Assembly (NCBI GenBank): GCA_963422465.1
Contig: OY730173.1
Location: 1,240,001-1,304,000, forward strand
Length of the DNA: 64,000 bases
Direction of reading: 5' to 3'
Origin: Lichina pygmaea
Taxonomy: Eukaryota > Ascomycota > Lichinomycetes > Lichinales > Lichinaceae
This document shows positions 10,549-22,209 of the stretch, piece after piece. A program made the position numbers and the translations under genes. How positions within the stretch are numbered: position 1 is the first letter of the stretch; each line of letters begins with the position of its first letter. The notes beneath the pieces are model-generated. The model had not been told where the DNA came from, searched no databases, and saw only the letters and a list, made by a program, of their open reading frames with translations.

Positions 10549-12132
10549 CAGAACACGAGAATGGAAAGGCCGATCGACTACGAGCATTGGTAATTTGGTT
10601 TAGAGGTCGTTCGCCTTTGGTCGATGGTGTTCGCCGCTATTGGCTCGAAGGATTGTCCGTGGGATTCGAGGCCACGGGTGACGCGTCGGGGTAACGAAGC
10701 TATCGACGCTGGAGAGCGTGACACATTGCTGAAAGCGTTGTCACAAGGCCTTGCGGCTGGGCTGGAGTGCCGTCTACGGATTGCATACCCGCCATGTTGG
10801 CCCTAAACTCGCAGCAGAGACTCACGACGTCGCTGTCGAACTGTTACTTGCCAGAGAGCTCTATGTGCGGCTGGCTTACCACTGTTTCGGCCTCAACATC
10901 TACCACACACGGTATCAGCTGTTCCCAATTCACTCAGTCGACAGTGACAGTCCAGAAGACCCTTCGCCACTGCCGATGACGGATGGTTCAAAAAGTTCTT
11001 CTACAGTTCTTTCGTGGGATAAGAACGTAGTCAATTGATGATGTCGGTTGCTGGAGCTGCAACTCTACATTTGCGGAGCTCCTTTCACAGGGCCAAGGCG
11101 CGAAGGTGTCGCTTTCTGAAGGCCTTTCGGCGCGACGAGACCAACAGCCGGCTTGCTCCGGCGCTGCTGTGGTCTGCGAAGCTACATCCTTATTTGCACG
11201 TCATCTAGCCTACATCCCGGTAGAGCCTCTGCTTCCTACTTTCTAGCTTTGGATAGCTTGAGCAATACATGGCGTACTTCTAGAGCCAAGTCACATGCTG
11301 GTATTAGGCGATTCAATTTCCGTCAATGGGCGACTCGGAAGAGCCACGATAAAGATCATCATCAAGAGCTACCTTTCTTACTTTCAAGAATCGTTCGTTC
11401 CGGCGAAAATCCTATCAGCTTCTGTCTTGCGTCTCGAATCGTTGAGAATTTCCATCCTTGGCCAGCTCATTATCAGCAAATATAATTTGCTGTATGCTAC
11501 TCAGAGGAGGACACCTCTCCGAAGTTTGATGGCGGGAAGATGAAAACTTCCCGGATCGTCATGGAAGAAGTCTAAACACTACTGTTCATTTTAAACGCTG
11601 AACCTTCTTCACAAGCAAGGGTACTTTTATGGAATACTGTTGGGCTTGCTAATAAAGAACATCAAATGCTGGAGTGTTGCCGGTATGCTTTAGCGCAGAC
11701 CCGTCCCCCGAAAGATGCATGTGGCTGCTAACAGTTGAAATTTGCGAGATCATGGACGTTATGACTTGGATGGGCCTTATGAGAATACTTGGAGCAGGTT
11801 CCAGCCACCAGCAAGCCAGCAGAAGACCAACTGAGATCGAGCTCCTCGTCTTAAAACAAGGGAAGCTACCGCTGGTAGTAAAGGACATTTTTTTTGGTTG
11901 CGAGAGGGGAGCGGGAGGGGGGGAGAGGGGAAAGGGAGGAGGATGCTTCCTTGCTGAGTAAAGTTTCCTATCCACAGATTGATTGGCAAAGTCTAACCAT
12001 TTGCAAGGTTGGATCTGTCTGATGTTAACACAAGTATGGACACCGACTCTCGCACAGAGATTTCATTAGTTTAACTCCCCCTGTACAGTATTCTCGCGTT
12101 CGATTGTCTTTTGGGTTCTTCTGCTATTCGCA
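10549..12132. other. Intergenic region, 1.6 kb
   Basis: I see no supportable gene, RNA or repeat. The short frames have no recognisable motifs. A purine-rich G/A tract lies at 11890-11942, and the permease promoter is expected at the right end. Confidence 0.5.
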
Positions 12133-14083
12133 ATGGCTACCCCTCAGGTCCTCAGGGCCACGAATAATCCGGGGGAAGCCAGTATCAGTCTTGAAGACGT
12201 CGTCTCGGGGGAACAGAAAGATGCCAACAGCGGCACAAAGAATGTTCTGGATGTACGCAGCAGCCGTTCTCTTCTACTCGTGACTGTTTCGTTGACTCCA
12301 AAACAGAAGTTCCTCGGCACCAAGTCCACTGTCGCCTTTGCGTTCAACCTCCAAGCTTCCTGGGAGTCGGCCGCCATCACTCTGCAGACTTCACTCCTCA
12401 ATGGAGGTCCGACCTCGATGGTCTACGGGCTTATGTTGTCCGGCGTCGGATCAACGGCGCTTGCGGCGTCGTTCGGAGAGCTGGCTTCCATGTATGCGTG
12501 CCGCAAGCTTTGGATTTGGCCTTGCTCATGTCTCAAAGGGACCCTGTTGTAGGAGCGCAGTATAGATGGACCGCGCGCCTTGCCCCATCATTGGGCCCAC
12601 CGGCGTTCTGGGGTCTGCTTCAGGGTGAGCCTACGAGCTGTGTTCGTATTGTACTATAGCTGACCTGCAAAGGATGGTTGACCGTACGGCGAGAAACCCC
12701 ACGCACTCGTTCTTGTACTCTGTTGACTTTGGCAGGTTTTCGCCTGGCTTGCTGGATGCACCTCCATGCCCTTCATTTTGGCAAGGATGATTCAAGGTCT
12801 CATCGTGTTCAACCACAGCGCATATGAACCACAAGGCTGGCATGGTAGCCTGATGACCTGCTTATTGCTGTTGATTGCGGCAACATGGAACGTCTACGCA
12901 AGGAGATTGCTTGCTGCGTCGGAGTTCATCGGCGGCGTATGTCATGTCTCATTCTTCATCTGCACCGTCGCAACAATACTTGCCTTGGGCAAGCACAGCT
13001 CCGCCGAATTTGTCTTCACTCGTGGAGTTCACCACTTAAGCGGTTGGACCAATCCTGGGGTTTCGTGGTGCATTGGCCTGCTGGGCTCCTGCTTCCCGCT
13101 CACCGGTTAGTCTGGTTCATTCGTGTGCTCTGGACAGTATGCTCTTGCAAGTACTAAGTTCAGCTAGGCTTCGATGGAATCATCCACATGAGTACGTTTC
13201 TAGAAATCCCAGGTGTTCTAGCCTTTGTCGACTAGCAGGCATTTCAGGTTTTTGGTTGACGGTCGTATAGCCGAGGAGGTGAAAGATGCCCCAAGAAGAG
13301 TTCCGCGGAGCATTTTGGTTGGTCTGGTCCTCAACTGCGGACTCCAATTTAGCTTCATCATCGCTGTGCTCTTCATTATCACCGATGTTGAGAAGGTTCT
13401 GAAGTCTCCCACTCAATATGCTATTATTGAGATATACTACCAGGCAACCGGTTCAAAGGTAGCCACCAACATCCTGATGACGATGCTGATGTTGATCGTG
13501 CTTCTGTCATCGCTGAATATCATGGCCTCCTCGTCCCGGCTGGTGCGAGCCTTTGCAAGAGATGGAGGCCTCCCTTTTCCAAACTTCTTTGACCGCGTAC
13601 GTTTGTCGACCCATTGTTTATCCAACCACCGCACACTGACCAGTCGTCACGCAGATCAACCCTAGGCTGAAAGTACCCCTCAACTCGATCGCCTTGGTCT
13701 GTGTGGTCTCTTGTCTACTGACGGTGATCAACGTCTTCTCGACCACGGCGTTCCACGCAATAGTGTCTCTGACGACGATAGCGTTGTACATCTCGTACAT
13801 CGTTCCGATCGTGCTGCTACTGTTGAGGAAGTTCGAGGGCAGACATCCGCAATACGGCCCCTTCAATCTGGGACGCTGGGGTATTCCCATCAATCTCTTC
13901 GCCGTCGTTTACGGAGTTTTCATCTGCGTCTGGCTGCCCTTTCCGTCAAGGCGACCGATCACATGGCAGAACATGAATTATGCTGGGCCCGTCATGGCGA
14001 TTGTCATAACCCTGGCTCTGTTGGACTGGTTTTGGAAGGGCCGTAAGAGATTCATGGTTGCGGAAAGGAAGACTGTGGACTAG
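12133..14083 (+). CDS. GABA-permease-like amino acid transporter (APC superfamily)
   Basis: Seven exons: 12133-12491, 12539-12624, 12673-12683, 12736-13105, 13168-13191, 13271-13596, 13655-14083; 534 residues. It belongs to the fungal GABA/choline permease group (UGA4/GabA-like), proton-driven uptake at the plasma membrane. Matches in order: AFAFNLQASWESAAITLQTSLLNGG (TM1), GSTALAASFGELASMDPVVGAQYRW after splicing, WTNPGVSWCIGLL, a short loop with HMTEEVKDAPRRVPRS (the conserved amphipathic loop of the family), then FDRINPRLKVPLNS and the YGPFNLGRWG loop, with about 12 hydrophobic segments. Exon 3 is only 11 nt, but its two junctions rebuild the conserved GWLTVFAW. Substrate is inferred: the family also carries GABA, choline and other amino compounds. 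Confidence 0.92.
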
Positions 14084-14359
14084 GATGCCTCGTCGTACTG
14101 ATGATTCGCTCTACCATATCACTAGAACTGTCAGATTGTTGGGCAATAGAGCACCTGGCAACTACAGGGCAACTGTCTCAAGAGAGAGCCTACCCCATCC
14201 CTTTCCCCCCCTTTCTTTTTCCTTTACCTAAGCCTGATATGACTAAGCTCATACTGCGCAGCTTCCGCCGCCTGCGCCACCACAGGAAGGTTTAGGCTAC
14301 AATCTGCCCTGTCATTGCACAGGTACTTTCGTACGTATGTACTTACGTACCTCATCAAT
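14084..14359. other. Short spacer with a GTAC-rich tract
   Basis: 276 bp. It includes a TTTCCCCCC-type pyrimidine run and TACGTATGTACTTACGTAC at about 14333-14351, just upstream of the MuDR-like gene. Nothing else is recognisable. Confidence 0.5.
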
Positions 14360-15007
14360 ATGAGTTTGGTGAAAAATTGCTGTCGTGAGGAAGCCACAGA
14401 TCATCCGTCTCAGGTTCTCGTCTCTACGCTGAAGATGGCACCAAGAATTTGGGATTTGAGTCCAGGAACAACCTGGCCGAGCATGGAACTCGCAAGGAAG
14501 GCAGTGAGAGACACCTGCATCGGCAACGGAGAGTCTTTTCGAGTCCACAAAGCCACTGCCAGTCTCTGGGTGGCTGTATGTCGAGAGTCAAGCTGCTCTT
14601 TCCGCATCCGCATCAACTGCCGACGAGGATCAGCGCAGATCAGCATCAGCAGACCTCATGTCTGTCCACCAGATGTCCATGCAGGGTGGCGGGAGTCCTC
14701 CTCTGTCGAAATGCTGCAGCAGCACTATCGGGAAGCTGTCGCAGACGACAGGAGTATCACGGCGCAGCAAATCCAGACCAACGAGCTCCTTGCCAACGGC
14801 AACCAAATCTCGTACAAGCAGGCATGGCGTGCCCGTACCGCAATCCTTGACAACCTAAAGGGCCCTGAAGAGAAGTCGACCGTCCGAAGACGCCGCGGGC
14901 GTCCGAGGACAGTCCGAGCTGGGGGAGATCGTGCTGTTACAAGGGTCTTTCATTGTGCTCTATGTGGGCAGCCAGGCCACACTCGACGGACTTGTCAGAC
15001 CACTTGA
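14360..15007 (+). CDS. Small MuDR-type DNA-binding protein with C-terminal CCHC zinc knuckle
   Basis: Single exon, 215 residues from ATG 14360 (ATG 14435 is an alternative). The first 100 residues fit the Mutator/MuDR transposase N-terminal domain: WPSMELARKAVRDTCIGN, then CRESSCSFRIRI, then an SRPHVCPP end, giving the family's Cys-Cys-His-Cys zinc-site pattern. Next comes QQIQTNELLANGNQISYKQAWRAR, the linker usually found before the MULE catalytic domain. But that DDE domain is absent; the frame goes straight to an AT-hook-like RRRRGRPRTVR and a zinc knuckle CALCGQPGHTRRTC. The open frame is intact. It is either a domesticated DNA-binding factor or a non-autonomous Mutator derivative; no inverted repeats were found around it by eye. 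Confidence 0.6.
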   Translation: MSLVKNCCREEATDHPSQVLVSTLKMAPRIWDLSPGTTWPSMELARKAVRDTCIGNGESFRVHKATASLWVAVCRESSCSFRIRINCRRGSAQISISRPHVCPPDVHAGWRESSSVEMLQQHYREAVADDRSITAQQIQTNELLANGNQISYKQAWRARTAILDNLKGPEEKSTVRRRRGRPRTVRAGGDRAVTRVFHCALCGQPGHTRRTCQTT

Positions 15008-15341
15008 CTGAGTGGTGCAGGGGCCAGGGGAAGTTGGGGAAGTCGGTGGAACGAAGATGCTGCAGCGCGATGATTCATTGGTTGATTGACTAGCAAGATC
15101 TGTCTCCCATACGTACGTATGTATTGTACGAACGCTGAGGCGCAAGCGCGGCAAGGGTCTGGCCGAGGAAGAGGGGTCGGGGAATGATACGCACAACTGG
15201 GGTCTAGCCGAGGAATCGTCCAGTACATCTAAGCACAACGGTCGATCAGCATGTCATCGAGGTGCTTGCACGTCTTGGATTTCTAGCTAGTTGTTGCCTC
15301 TTTTTGCGGACAAGGGTCCTTGATACTACGCTCTTTCGGCA
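15008..15341. other. Spacer upstream of the GH36 gene
   Basis: 334 bp with a short CATACGTACGTATGTATTGTACG tract near 15110-15131; no gene. It probably contains the GH36 promoter. Confidence 0.5.
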
Positions 15342-18300
15342 ATGACGACTTCTGGCGATGCTCCGAATATGTCTGATCAGGGCGGACCTCGCACTCTCAG
15401 AATAGCGTGTCGTCCGCCACTCGGCTCGACCTCCGTCTTTCCTAAATCCGTGAACGAGGTAGCATCTCAACCGGTGTAGATCTTGCACGGACGCTGACTG
15501 CTCTGCTGTGTGCAGATTACCTGGACCGTGTTGCTCGTATGTCAGCCCTCAGCTGTCTTGGATGCTTTGGAGGTTGTGGTATGGCACAACGCCAAGTGCA
15601 CCGATCAATGGGAAACCCTCGAGCTAGCTGCTCCCAAGCAGCCGCCGATTGTGAGAGACGCCGTCACATTGCTTTGCATCACCACGCCGATAGCCTAACT
15701 TGTCTTAGGACCTTTCGCTCTGCGACGGGAATGCGTGTACCACACGCTCTTTCGAGGGGAGTGTCAAGACATCTCCTGCCGGGAATGGACCGGTTCGTTT
15801 CACGGTCAAGTACCGGGTCAGGCTCTCGAACGAGTGGAAATGGGTCAATGAAGAGCTTGGGGCCAAAAACGGCGAACTGATTTTGCAGAATCATTCCCCG
15901 GATCCAGCTGAGCTCGATAGCTGTACTGGCGCCCCAGATAGCATCGACGATGCGGAAAGCCTTGGAAGATATATGAAGAATCTCAACACGGCAATCAAAG
16001 TGGAACGCAAATCGAGTCAGGTCCCGAATACCAAGCTATGGTGTCTGAGCACGCCAGCTAAGGGCGCAAATGGAACCCTCTCGGGGTATACTTCCATCGA
16101 AGTGGGAGAACCGTCGTCCTTCTCTAGATGGTTTGCTCTTGTCCGCCTGTGGTCTCCATGGCTCTCGCCGGAGCATGGTCGTTCACACTTTTCTCCGAAA
16201 AGAGATGTTGTGCTTTGTTCCTTCCTCCGCTACGATGGCTTCCATCTGGCTTTCCTTGCCATTAGTGGGATCGATGATACTATGTCGGTGCTGAAATCAG
16301 ACTCGAGGGGAAACTTGGTGATCGATGCTCGCAACGATAGTCCCGGTGCCGCTACAGCCACTATATTGGTTTCGCTTGGACCAGATCATGAACGCGCCGT
16401 AGCAGCGCTCGCGTACCATGCCAGAGGGCTAGTGCAACGAGATCTACCAACAGCGACGGAGGTCTTTTCCGAGGACAAGTCCGAGGGCGGAATGAACCCT
16501 TTGTGGACGCAGAAATGGTACGATGGGTTGACGTACTGCACCTGGAATAGCTTAGGGCAGCGGCTATCGGAGGACTTGATCTTGGACGCTCTGGAGACGC
16601 TGAAGCAAAACGACATCAAAGGTCTGAATTAATCGTGCGCTAGGAAAGCTATAGGCTGACATCTGGGTAGTCAGCAATGTTATCATCGACGACAACTGGC
16701 AGACCTTGGTGACTAGCCCTCTCCACTTGATAAGACGGCCCATTGACTTTTTCAGGACCAGTATGAGGGATCTCAATATGGACGAAGGTGGATGGAGTTT
16801 GAGGCAAACAAGAAAGGCTTTCCCAAGGGTCTCAAGCGCACCGTCAGCCTTCTGCGAGAGAGGAATCCACATATTCGTAACGTTTCTGTTTGGCATGCTC
16901 TGGTATGCGAGACACGCCTCCCGTTGTTGCAAACAACGACGCTGACCCAAATCTTCAAGCTCGGGTACTGGGGAGGCATTGCGCCAGACGGTCCGATCGC
17001 CTCGGAGTATCGGACGATCGATGTGACCATGACATTTTCATCGAAGAATCCAGGAGGGATCATGTGTGCGGTACACCCAGACGATGTGAAGCGTTTCTAT
17101 GAGGACTTCTACAGGTACTCAGCTTCCCGTCGTTTACTTGCCGTTGGCAGCCTAACCTGATGTTAACAGGTTCCTGAGTGATGCCGGTATTACGTCTGTC
17201 AAGGCTGATGCGCAATTCTTCCTGGACGAGGTTGTGGATGCAACCCAGCGACGGAGTATCATCAAGGCCTACCAGGATGCCTGGACTGAGAGCCGGCTAA
17301 GGTGGTTCTCTGACCGACAAGTCTCCTGTATAGCTCCCATAACTTTTACCCCTGGACGCCTCGCTGAAATATCCTTAGGCATGTCGCAAGTCCCCCACAT
17401 CATTTTCCACTCCCAGCTCCCCACTGCTACGCCGCCTATTCTCCTTCGCAATTCTGACGGTAAGTCTTCTTATAGAGCTGGGCGTATCAGATTCTGACGC
17501 CCTGAGTAGACTACTTTCCCAACGAACCAGACAGCCACGCTTGGCACATATTCTGTAATGCGCACAATTCGATTCTGACCCAGCATCTCAACGTACTGCC
17601 GGACTGGGACATGTTCCAGACGTCACACCCGTGGGCATTTTACCATGCAGCAGGCCGCTGTCTCTCGGGTGGGCAGATCTCGATCACTGATCGGCCAGGT
17701 GAACATGACTTGGAGATCATCAAGCAGATAACCGCCCAGTCGATTTACGGGCAGACAGTGATTCTCCGACCGGACGTCGTCGGCAGGACAATCGACGCTT
17801 ACACAAGCTATGATGAAGAAGCGATGCTGAAGATCAGCACCTTTGCTGGGAGGCACAAGACGGGCGTCGGTATCTTAGGGCTATTCAATCGCACTGCCAA
17901 GGCTCTCGCCGGCCTCATCGCCCTTGAGGAGTTTCCTGGATCGATCGTCGGCGAGGAGTATGTAGTGCGCGTACACCCAACAGGTCTCGTCAGCCCTGTC
18001 CGGAAAGCAGAACGTCCGTCCCCTCTCCTCTCAGTGACGCTCCCAGCCAAGGGATGCCTTATTCTATCTGCCTTTCATGTTCAACGTGTAATCGTGAAAA
18101 GACAAACGGAGTCAGCGTCTCGAGAGACCCTCAGATTCGCCAACATGGGCCTTTTGGGGAAGATAACTGGTGCTGCTGCAATTGTTGGGACCAAGATGAC
18201 CACTCACAGACCAGATCGGATCGGGCTTACCGCCACGGTGAAAGCGCTGGGGACTCTAGGTCAGTATCTTCTGTTCCATCTCTCGTCCTGAAGCAACCTA

Positions 18301-18792
18301 GTCTTCTCTACGATTGTCGCCCTTGGTCATACTCCCGATTCGCGAAGAGTGCGCTCCCAAGCAGCTGCTAGCTACGCCGAGGCAGGAAGGAGCCACCGCT
18401 GACCAAGGCTCTGTCATCAAGGCATCTTCATCTCGACCACGACGACATCAGTATCAATCGAGAAAGACGTCCTGATCATGGTCAACGGCATTGCGGTACC
18501 GCTCCACACGGTTCACAAAGCTCCCGTGGCTCGGAGTCTACAAACCGCCTCTGCACCAGCCAGTGCTCTTGCCGCTGGCTCTTCTGCAGAGGATCCACAG
18601 GGAGTTGAAGAAGAAGGTTTCGTCCTCGTCGAGCGCGACCCTCAAGACACGCCTGACCGGCAAGGCTTAGACCTGTCGAGCACGGGCGAGACTTTTGTCC
18701 TGGAAATCGACATCGAGGCCGCCTGGCGCGAGCTCCGGCTCGAACCGGGCTGGAGCAACCAAGTCGTTGTCGAGGTGATTGTGTACGTCTGA
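15342..18792 (+). CDS. Glycoside hydrolase family 36, Sip1/raffinose-synthase-like (alpha-galactosidase)
   Basis: Ten exons: 15342-15458, 15516-15650, 15709-16621, 16671-16708, 16756-16902, 16960-17114, 17170-17327, 17379-17459, 17510-18259, 18422-18792; about 954 residues, all in phase. Family members cleave or transfer alpha-galactosyl groups on raffinose-type sugars. The N-terminal beta-sandwich starts at RPPLGS. The barrel is marked by WYDGLTYCTWNSLGQ, VIIDDNWQT, LKRTVSLLRERNP, HALLGYWGG, and DAGITSVKADAQ, where Asp515 in KADAQ is the expected nucleophile. Then SCMSQVPHIIFHSQLP, VLPDWDMFQTSHPWAFYHAA and ILRPDVVGRT follow. No signal peptide, so probably intracellular. There is an extra Ala/Ser/Glu-rich insertion near the C-terminus before PGWSNQVVVEV. 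It converges with SSADH. Confidence 0.92.
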
Positions 18793-19500
18793 TATACAAG
18801 TCCGTCTGCAGCTTTCGCTCCACGTACATAGCGTGATACCGTACAGTGCTGTATTCCGCCCAAACCAAAGCTCCGATCACGGTGACGTACTTACCCTGAG
18901 GAACTCGGAGGAAGTACTGTACGGTAAGGCTCCGCCGCGGCGGAGAGCGACGTTTTTTTTTTTCGTGTCTGGCAGAGAGCTACGACGAGGAGGACGAGGA
19001 CGAGGACGAGGACGAGGAAGAAGAGAGAGAGGAAGGAGGGTGCCCTGTCGCTATCAGAGATCGTCGTACGTAGCTGAACACCTTTTCTCTCTCTACGAAG
19101 AGCTTTCTCCATACCAGCACGGTGTACATACGTACTTCCGCATATCTACCGTGAAAACAGCTCAACATGATCATCAGCTTTCTTTCCCCTTGCACCGATT
19201 TTTCCCCTTTGGCCAAAAAAAACCCCCACCCCCCTAAGACAAGCTACTTATATTTCTCTCCTCGGGATCTTCACCACGCTTCTTCCCAACCTCCCCAAAA
19301 CACTTTTTCTACTCAGAGCTCTCGTTCCCTGGTTCATGTCTTTGGGAAGAGTTGACCGGTTCAACCTGCCGGGCCCCCTCTCCTCCCCTTGTGCGCCTGC
19401 TTGGCTGGTATGTAGCTCTGCAAGATGCAAGATGAGAGAGGGATGGCGCTCGGCACGTCTCGTCCGGGTGAGTGGTTTCTTACTGTGGTGGATGGAGGAA

Positions 19501-19531
<31 letters not shown>

Positions 19532-19787
19532 GAAACTAAACGTTCCTATCGAAGAGAAAAGAAATCCGAGCGGATGCGCCGCTTGAGTGCCAGAACGGAC
19601 GACCACGCCAGCCAGCCAACCTATCAATTAACAATGAATGAACAAATCAAGCAAGCAGACAATGAAGCAGAGACGTAAAGTAGCAACCAAGATCCTTCTG
19701 GCCAAAAGAATCTCTTCTCGCCATCCTAATCTTCACTTCGTCAATCCATGTATTCAAATTAGAAATTATCTTCCCTGAAGAGACCCA
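18793..19787. other. Convergent intergenic region between GH36 and SSADH
   Basis: No gene. It contains a GAGGAC hexamer array (about 18977-19015), several pyrimidine tracts, and a run of 30 G at 19501-19530. Terminators of both flanking genes should lie here. Confidence 0.6.
19501..19530. repeat. Homopolymer G(30)
   Basis: Thirty consecutive G on the plus strand. Its length equals that of the C tract at 41524-41553. Such a run can form a quadruplex and is also a classic place for assembly error. Confidence 0.9.
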
Positions 19788-21880
19788 CTATGTAGCCATG
19801 CCCCCCAACGTGACGGCCTTGACGACCTGGTATTCCTCGATGCCGTATCGACTGCCCTCGCGGCCAAAGCCGCTTTGTTTCACGCCGCCGAATCTGAGGA
19901 GATGAGATGGCGTTAGGTGGGGTGGTGATTCGCTGCTTTTCGCTGCGTGAAGAGGTTGGGGGCTTTGTACATGATGTGGAGCTGTGGGATGTGATGAGAT
20001 GAGGGAATTTGGCGGGTTTGCGGGACGTAATGGAGATGTGGTTGGGGAGTACCGAGACAGGAGCCAATGCTTGAAGAGAGATGAAATGGGTCGAGATAGG
20101 AATCTGGAGTTGGAAAGGAGACTGGAGATGATGGGGAGCAGTCTTGAGAAGTACGGGGATGGAAGCCAGCTAAGAGCATGCGGAGAAAAACTCACGGAGA
20201 AGCGGGATCGCTGATCAGCCCCGTGTTCACGCCCACCATGCCCACCTCCAGCGCCTCAGCCACGCGCCAGACACGTGCGAGGTCTTGACTGTAGAGATAC
20301 GCGGCCAAGCCGACCTCGGAGCGATTTGCCAAGCGGACGACCTCGGCCTCGTCGTCGAACGAGAACAAGCCTGCGACGGGCCCGAAGGTCTCTTCGCCTG
20401 CGAGCTCCATATCCGACCGCATATCGGTGATGACTGTAGGCTGGAAGAAGTTCGGCCCGAGCTCCGGCAGGGACGAACCGCCGACGATGATGCTCGCGCC
20501 TTTGGATCGGGCGTCGTCCACGTGCCGTTGTACTTTGCTGACGGCTCGGTCGTGGATCAGTGGGCCGTGCGTGACGCCCTCCTGAAAACCTGGTCCGACC
20601 CTGAAATGCTTCTTCAGGCAATCGGCGAGGCGCTGAGCGAAGGCGTCATAGATGCCTCTCTGCACGTAGATCCGGTTCGCGCAGACGCAGGTCTGGCCCG
20701 AAGAACGGAACTTGCTGGCGATTGCTCCCTCGATAGCCTTGTCCAGATCGGCGTCGTCGAAGACGATGAACGGCGCGTTGCCACCGAGCTCAAACGATAC
20801 TTTCTTCAACGTCTTGGCGCATTGTCCCATCAACAGTCGCCCCACGTTGGTGGAGCCCGTGAAGGACACTTTCTTGACCGTGTCGCTGTCCGTCAGGGTG
20901 GAGCCGACCTCGGCCGTATTCTCGAGCGCGGTCACGATGTTCACGACACCCTTGGGGACACCCGCTCGACGAGCCAGCGCAGCCAGCGCAAGGGATGTGA
21001 AAGGCGTCTCCCCAGGTGACTTCGCCACCACCGTACAGCCCGCAGCCAACGCCGGACCAATCTTTCTCGTGATCATCGCGGCAGGGAAATTCCATCTGCA
21101 CGGTGGCGCGTGTAAGTTTTTGGCGGACCTAGCGGCTCCTGAACATCCGCACGAGGTGTACCCAAGCTACGCTTACGGTGAGATCAACCCACATACACCA
21201 ATGGGCTGCTTCAGCGTGACGATGCGATTCCCCGGGGCCGTGGCGGGGATGACATCTCCGTAGGCACGAGGGGCCTCCTCGCCGAACCACTCGAAGAAAC
21301 CGGCTGCGTACGCAACCTCGCCCCTGGCATCAGCCGCGGGCTTGCCGTTCTCCCAGGTGATCAGCGTTGCCAGGTCGTCGGCGTTTTCGGCCATCAGTTG
21401 GTACCATCTTTGCAGAATCCGACCGCGTTCCCTGCCGGTCAGGTTGCGGAAAGAACGGAATGCCGTCGCGGCAGCAGCGATCGCATTCTCGGTATCGGAT
21501 TTATCGAACTCCGGGCAGGTGCCTATCAGTCGTCCGGAGGCTGGGTCTGTCGATCCTTGCCATCAGGGCATAGCTTCCCCATGCGCGGCCAGGTCACTTG
21601 GATACCTTTGACCTCAAAGGTCTTGCCGGATCTCGCGTCGACCCACTCTCCATCGACGTAGCTCTGTTGCTTGAAGAGTGACGGGTCTTTCAGCTGGCCA
21701 GCAGTTAGCAAGCTCAGTTTCAGGAACGAGTAGGGGTCCACGATTGCAGCAGACCTCGGGCACCTTAGGCGACGTGACCAGATATCTTTTCACAGAGGGC
21801 AAGATTTGTGATGGAGAAACGTAACATCCAGTCCGAGCTTTCTTCCGGTAGGGCGAGCGACGGACTAAGGCCCAAAGCAT
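19788..21880 (-). CDS. uga2: Succinate-semialdehyde dehydrogenase
   Basis: Five exons: 21880-21764, 21693-21606, 21546-21177, 21095-20196, 19893-19788; 526 residues. It oxidises succinate semialdehyde to succinate, the last step of the GABA shunt. Exon 1 encodes an Arg/Lys-rich, acid-poor start ([18 protein letters not shown]), so mitochondrial import is likely. After it come [44 protein letters not shown] with general-base Glu294, [10 protein letters not shown] with catalytic Cys328, EETFGPVAG and [14 protein letters not shown]. Exon 1 was chosen because the first intron has a perfect GCTAAC branch site 9 nt before its CAG and joins PK to [10 protein letters not shown]; the longer in-frame extension upstream of exon 2 lacks an ATG. 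The last intron, 302 bp, is unusually long for this window. Confidence 0.93.
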
Positions 21881-22209
21881 GATCAAAGACGCCGACGTGT
21901 TTACAGTGCAATATACAGGTCGCAGACCTCGGCAGGCCCATTACGACGTCGCACGGTACTTTGCAAATCGTCCAAAAGCACGTGACAAATGTCGTGACAT
22001 CAGCACCAGTATTCAAGGCCTTCTCTGCTCAAGGGACGGACGTGGGCAGTAGGTAATTAGAAGGACGACTATTGAGCAAATCAAGAACACTCCGTTTATC
22101 TGAAAAGACCGTGTATTTGATTTGCCATCCGGCAGACATGGATACCTCACATTATCCCCACGTGGGGTCCAGTCTTTTTACGACCAACATCGCAGACTGC
22201 TGAGGGTAC
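21881..22209. other. SSADH upstream / But2-protein downstream region
   Basis: 329 bp without a gene. It presumably carries the SSADH promoter, and on the left-reading side the 3' end of the But2-domain gene. Confidence 0.5.
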
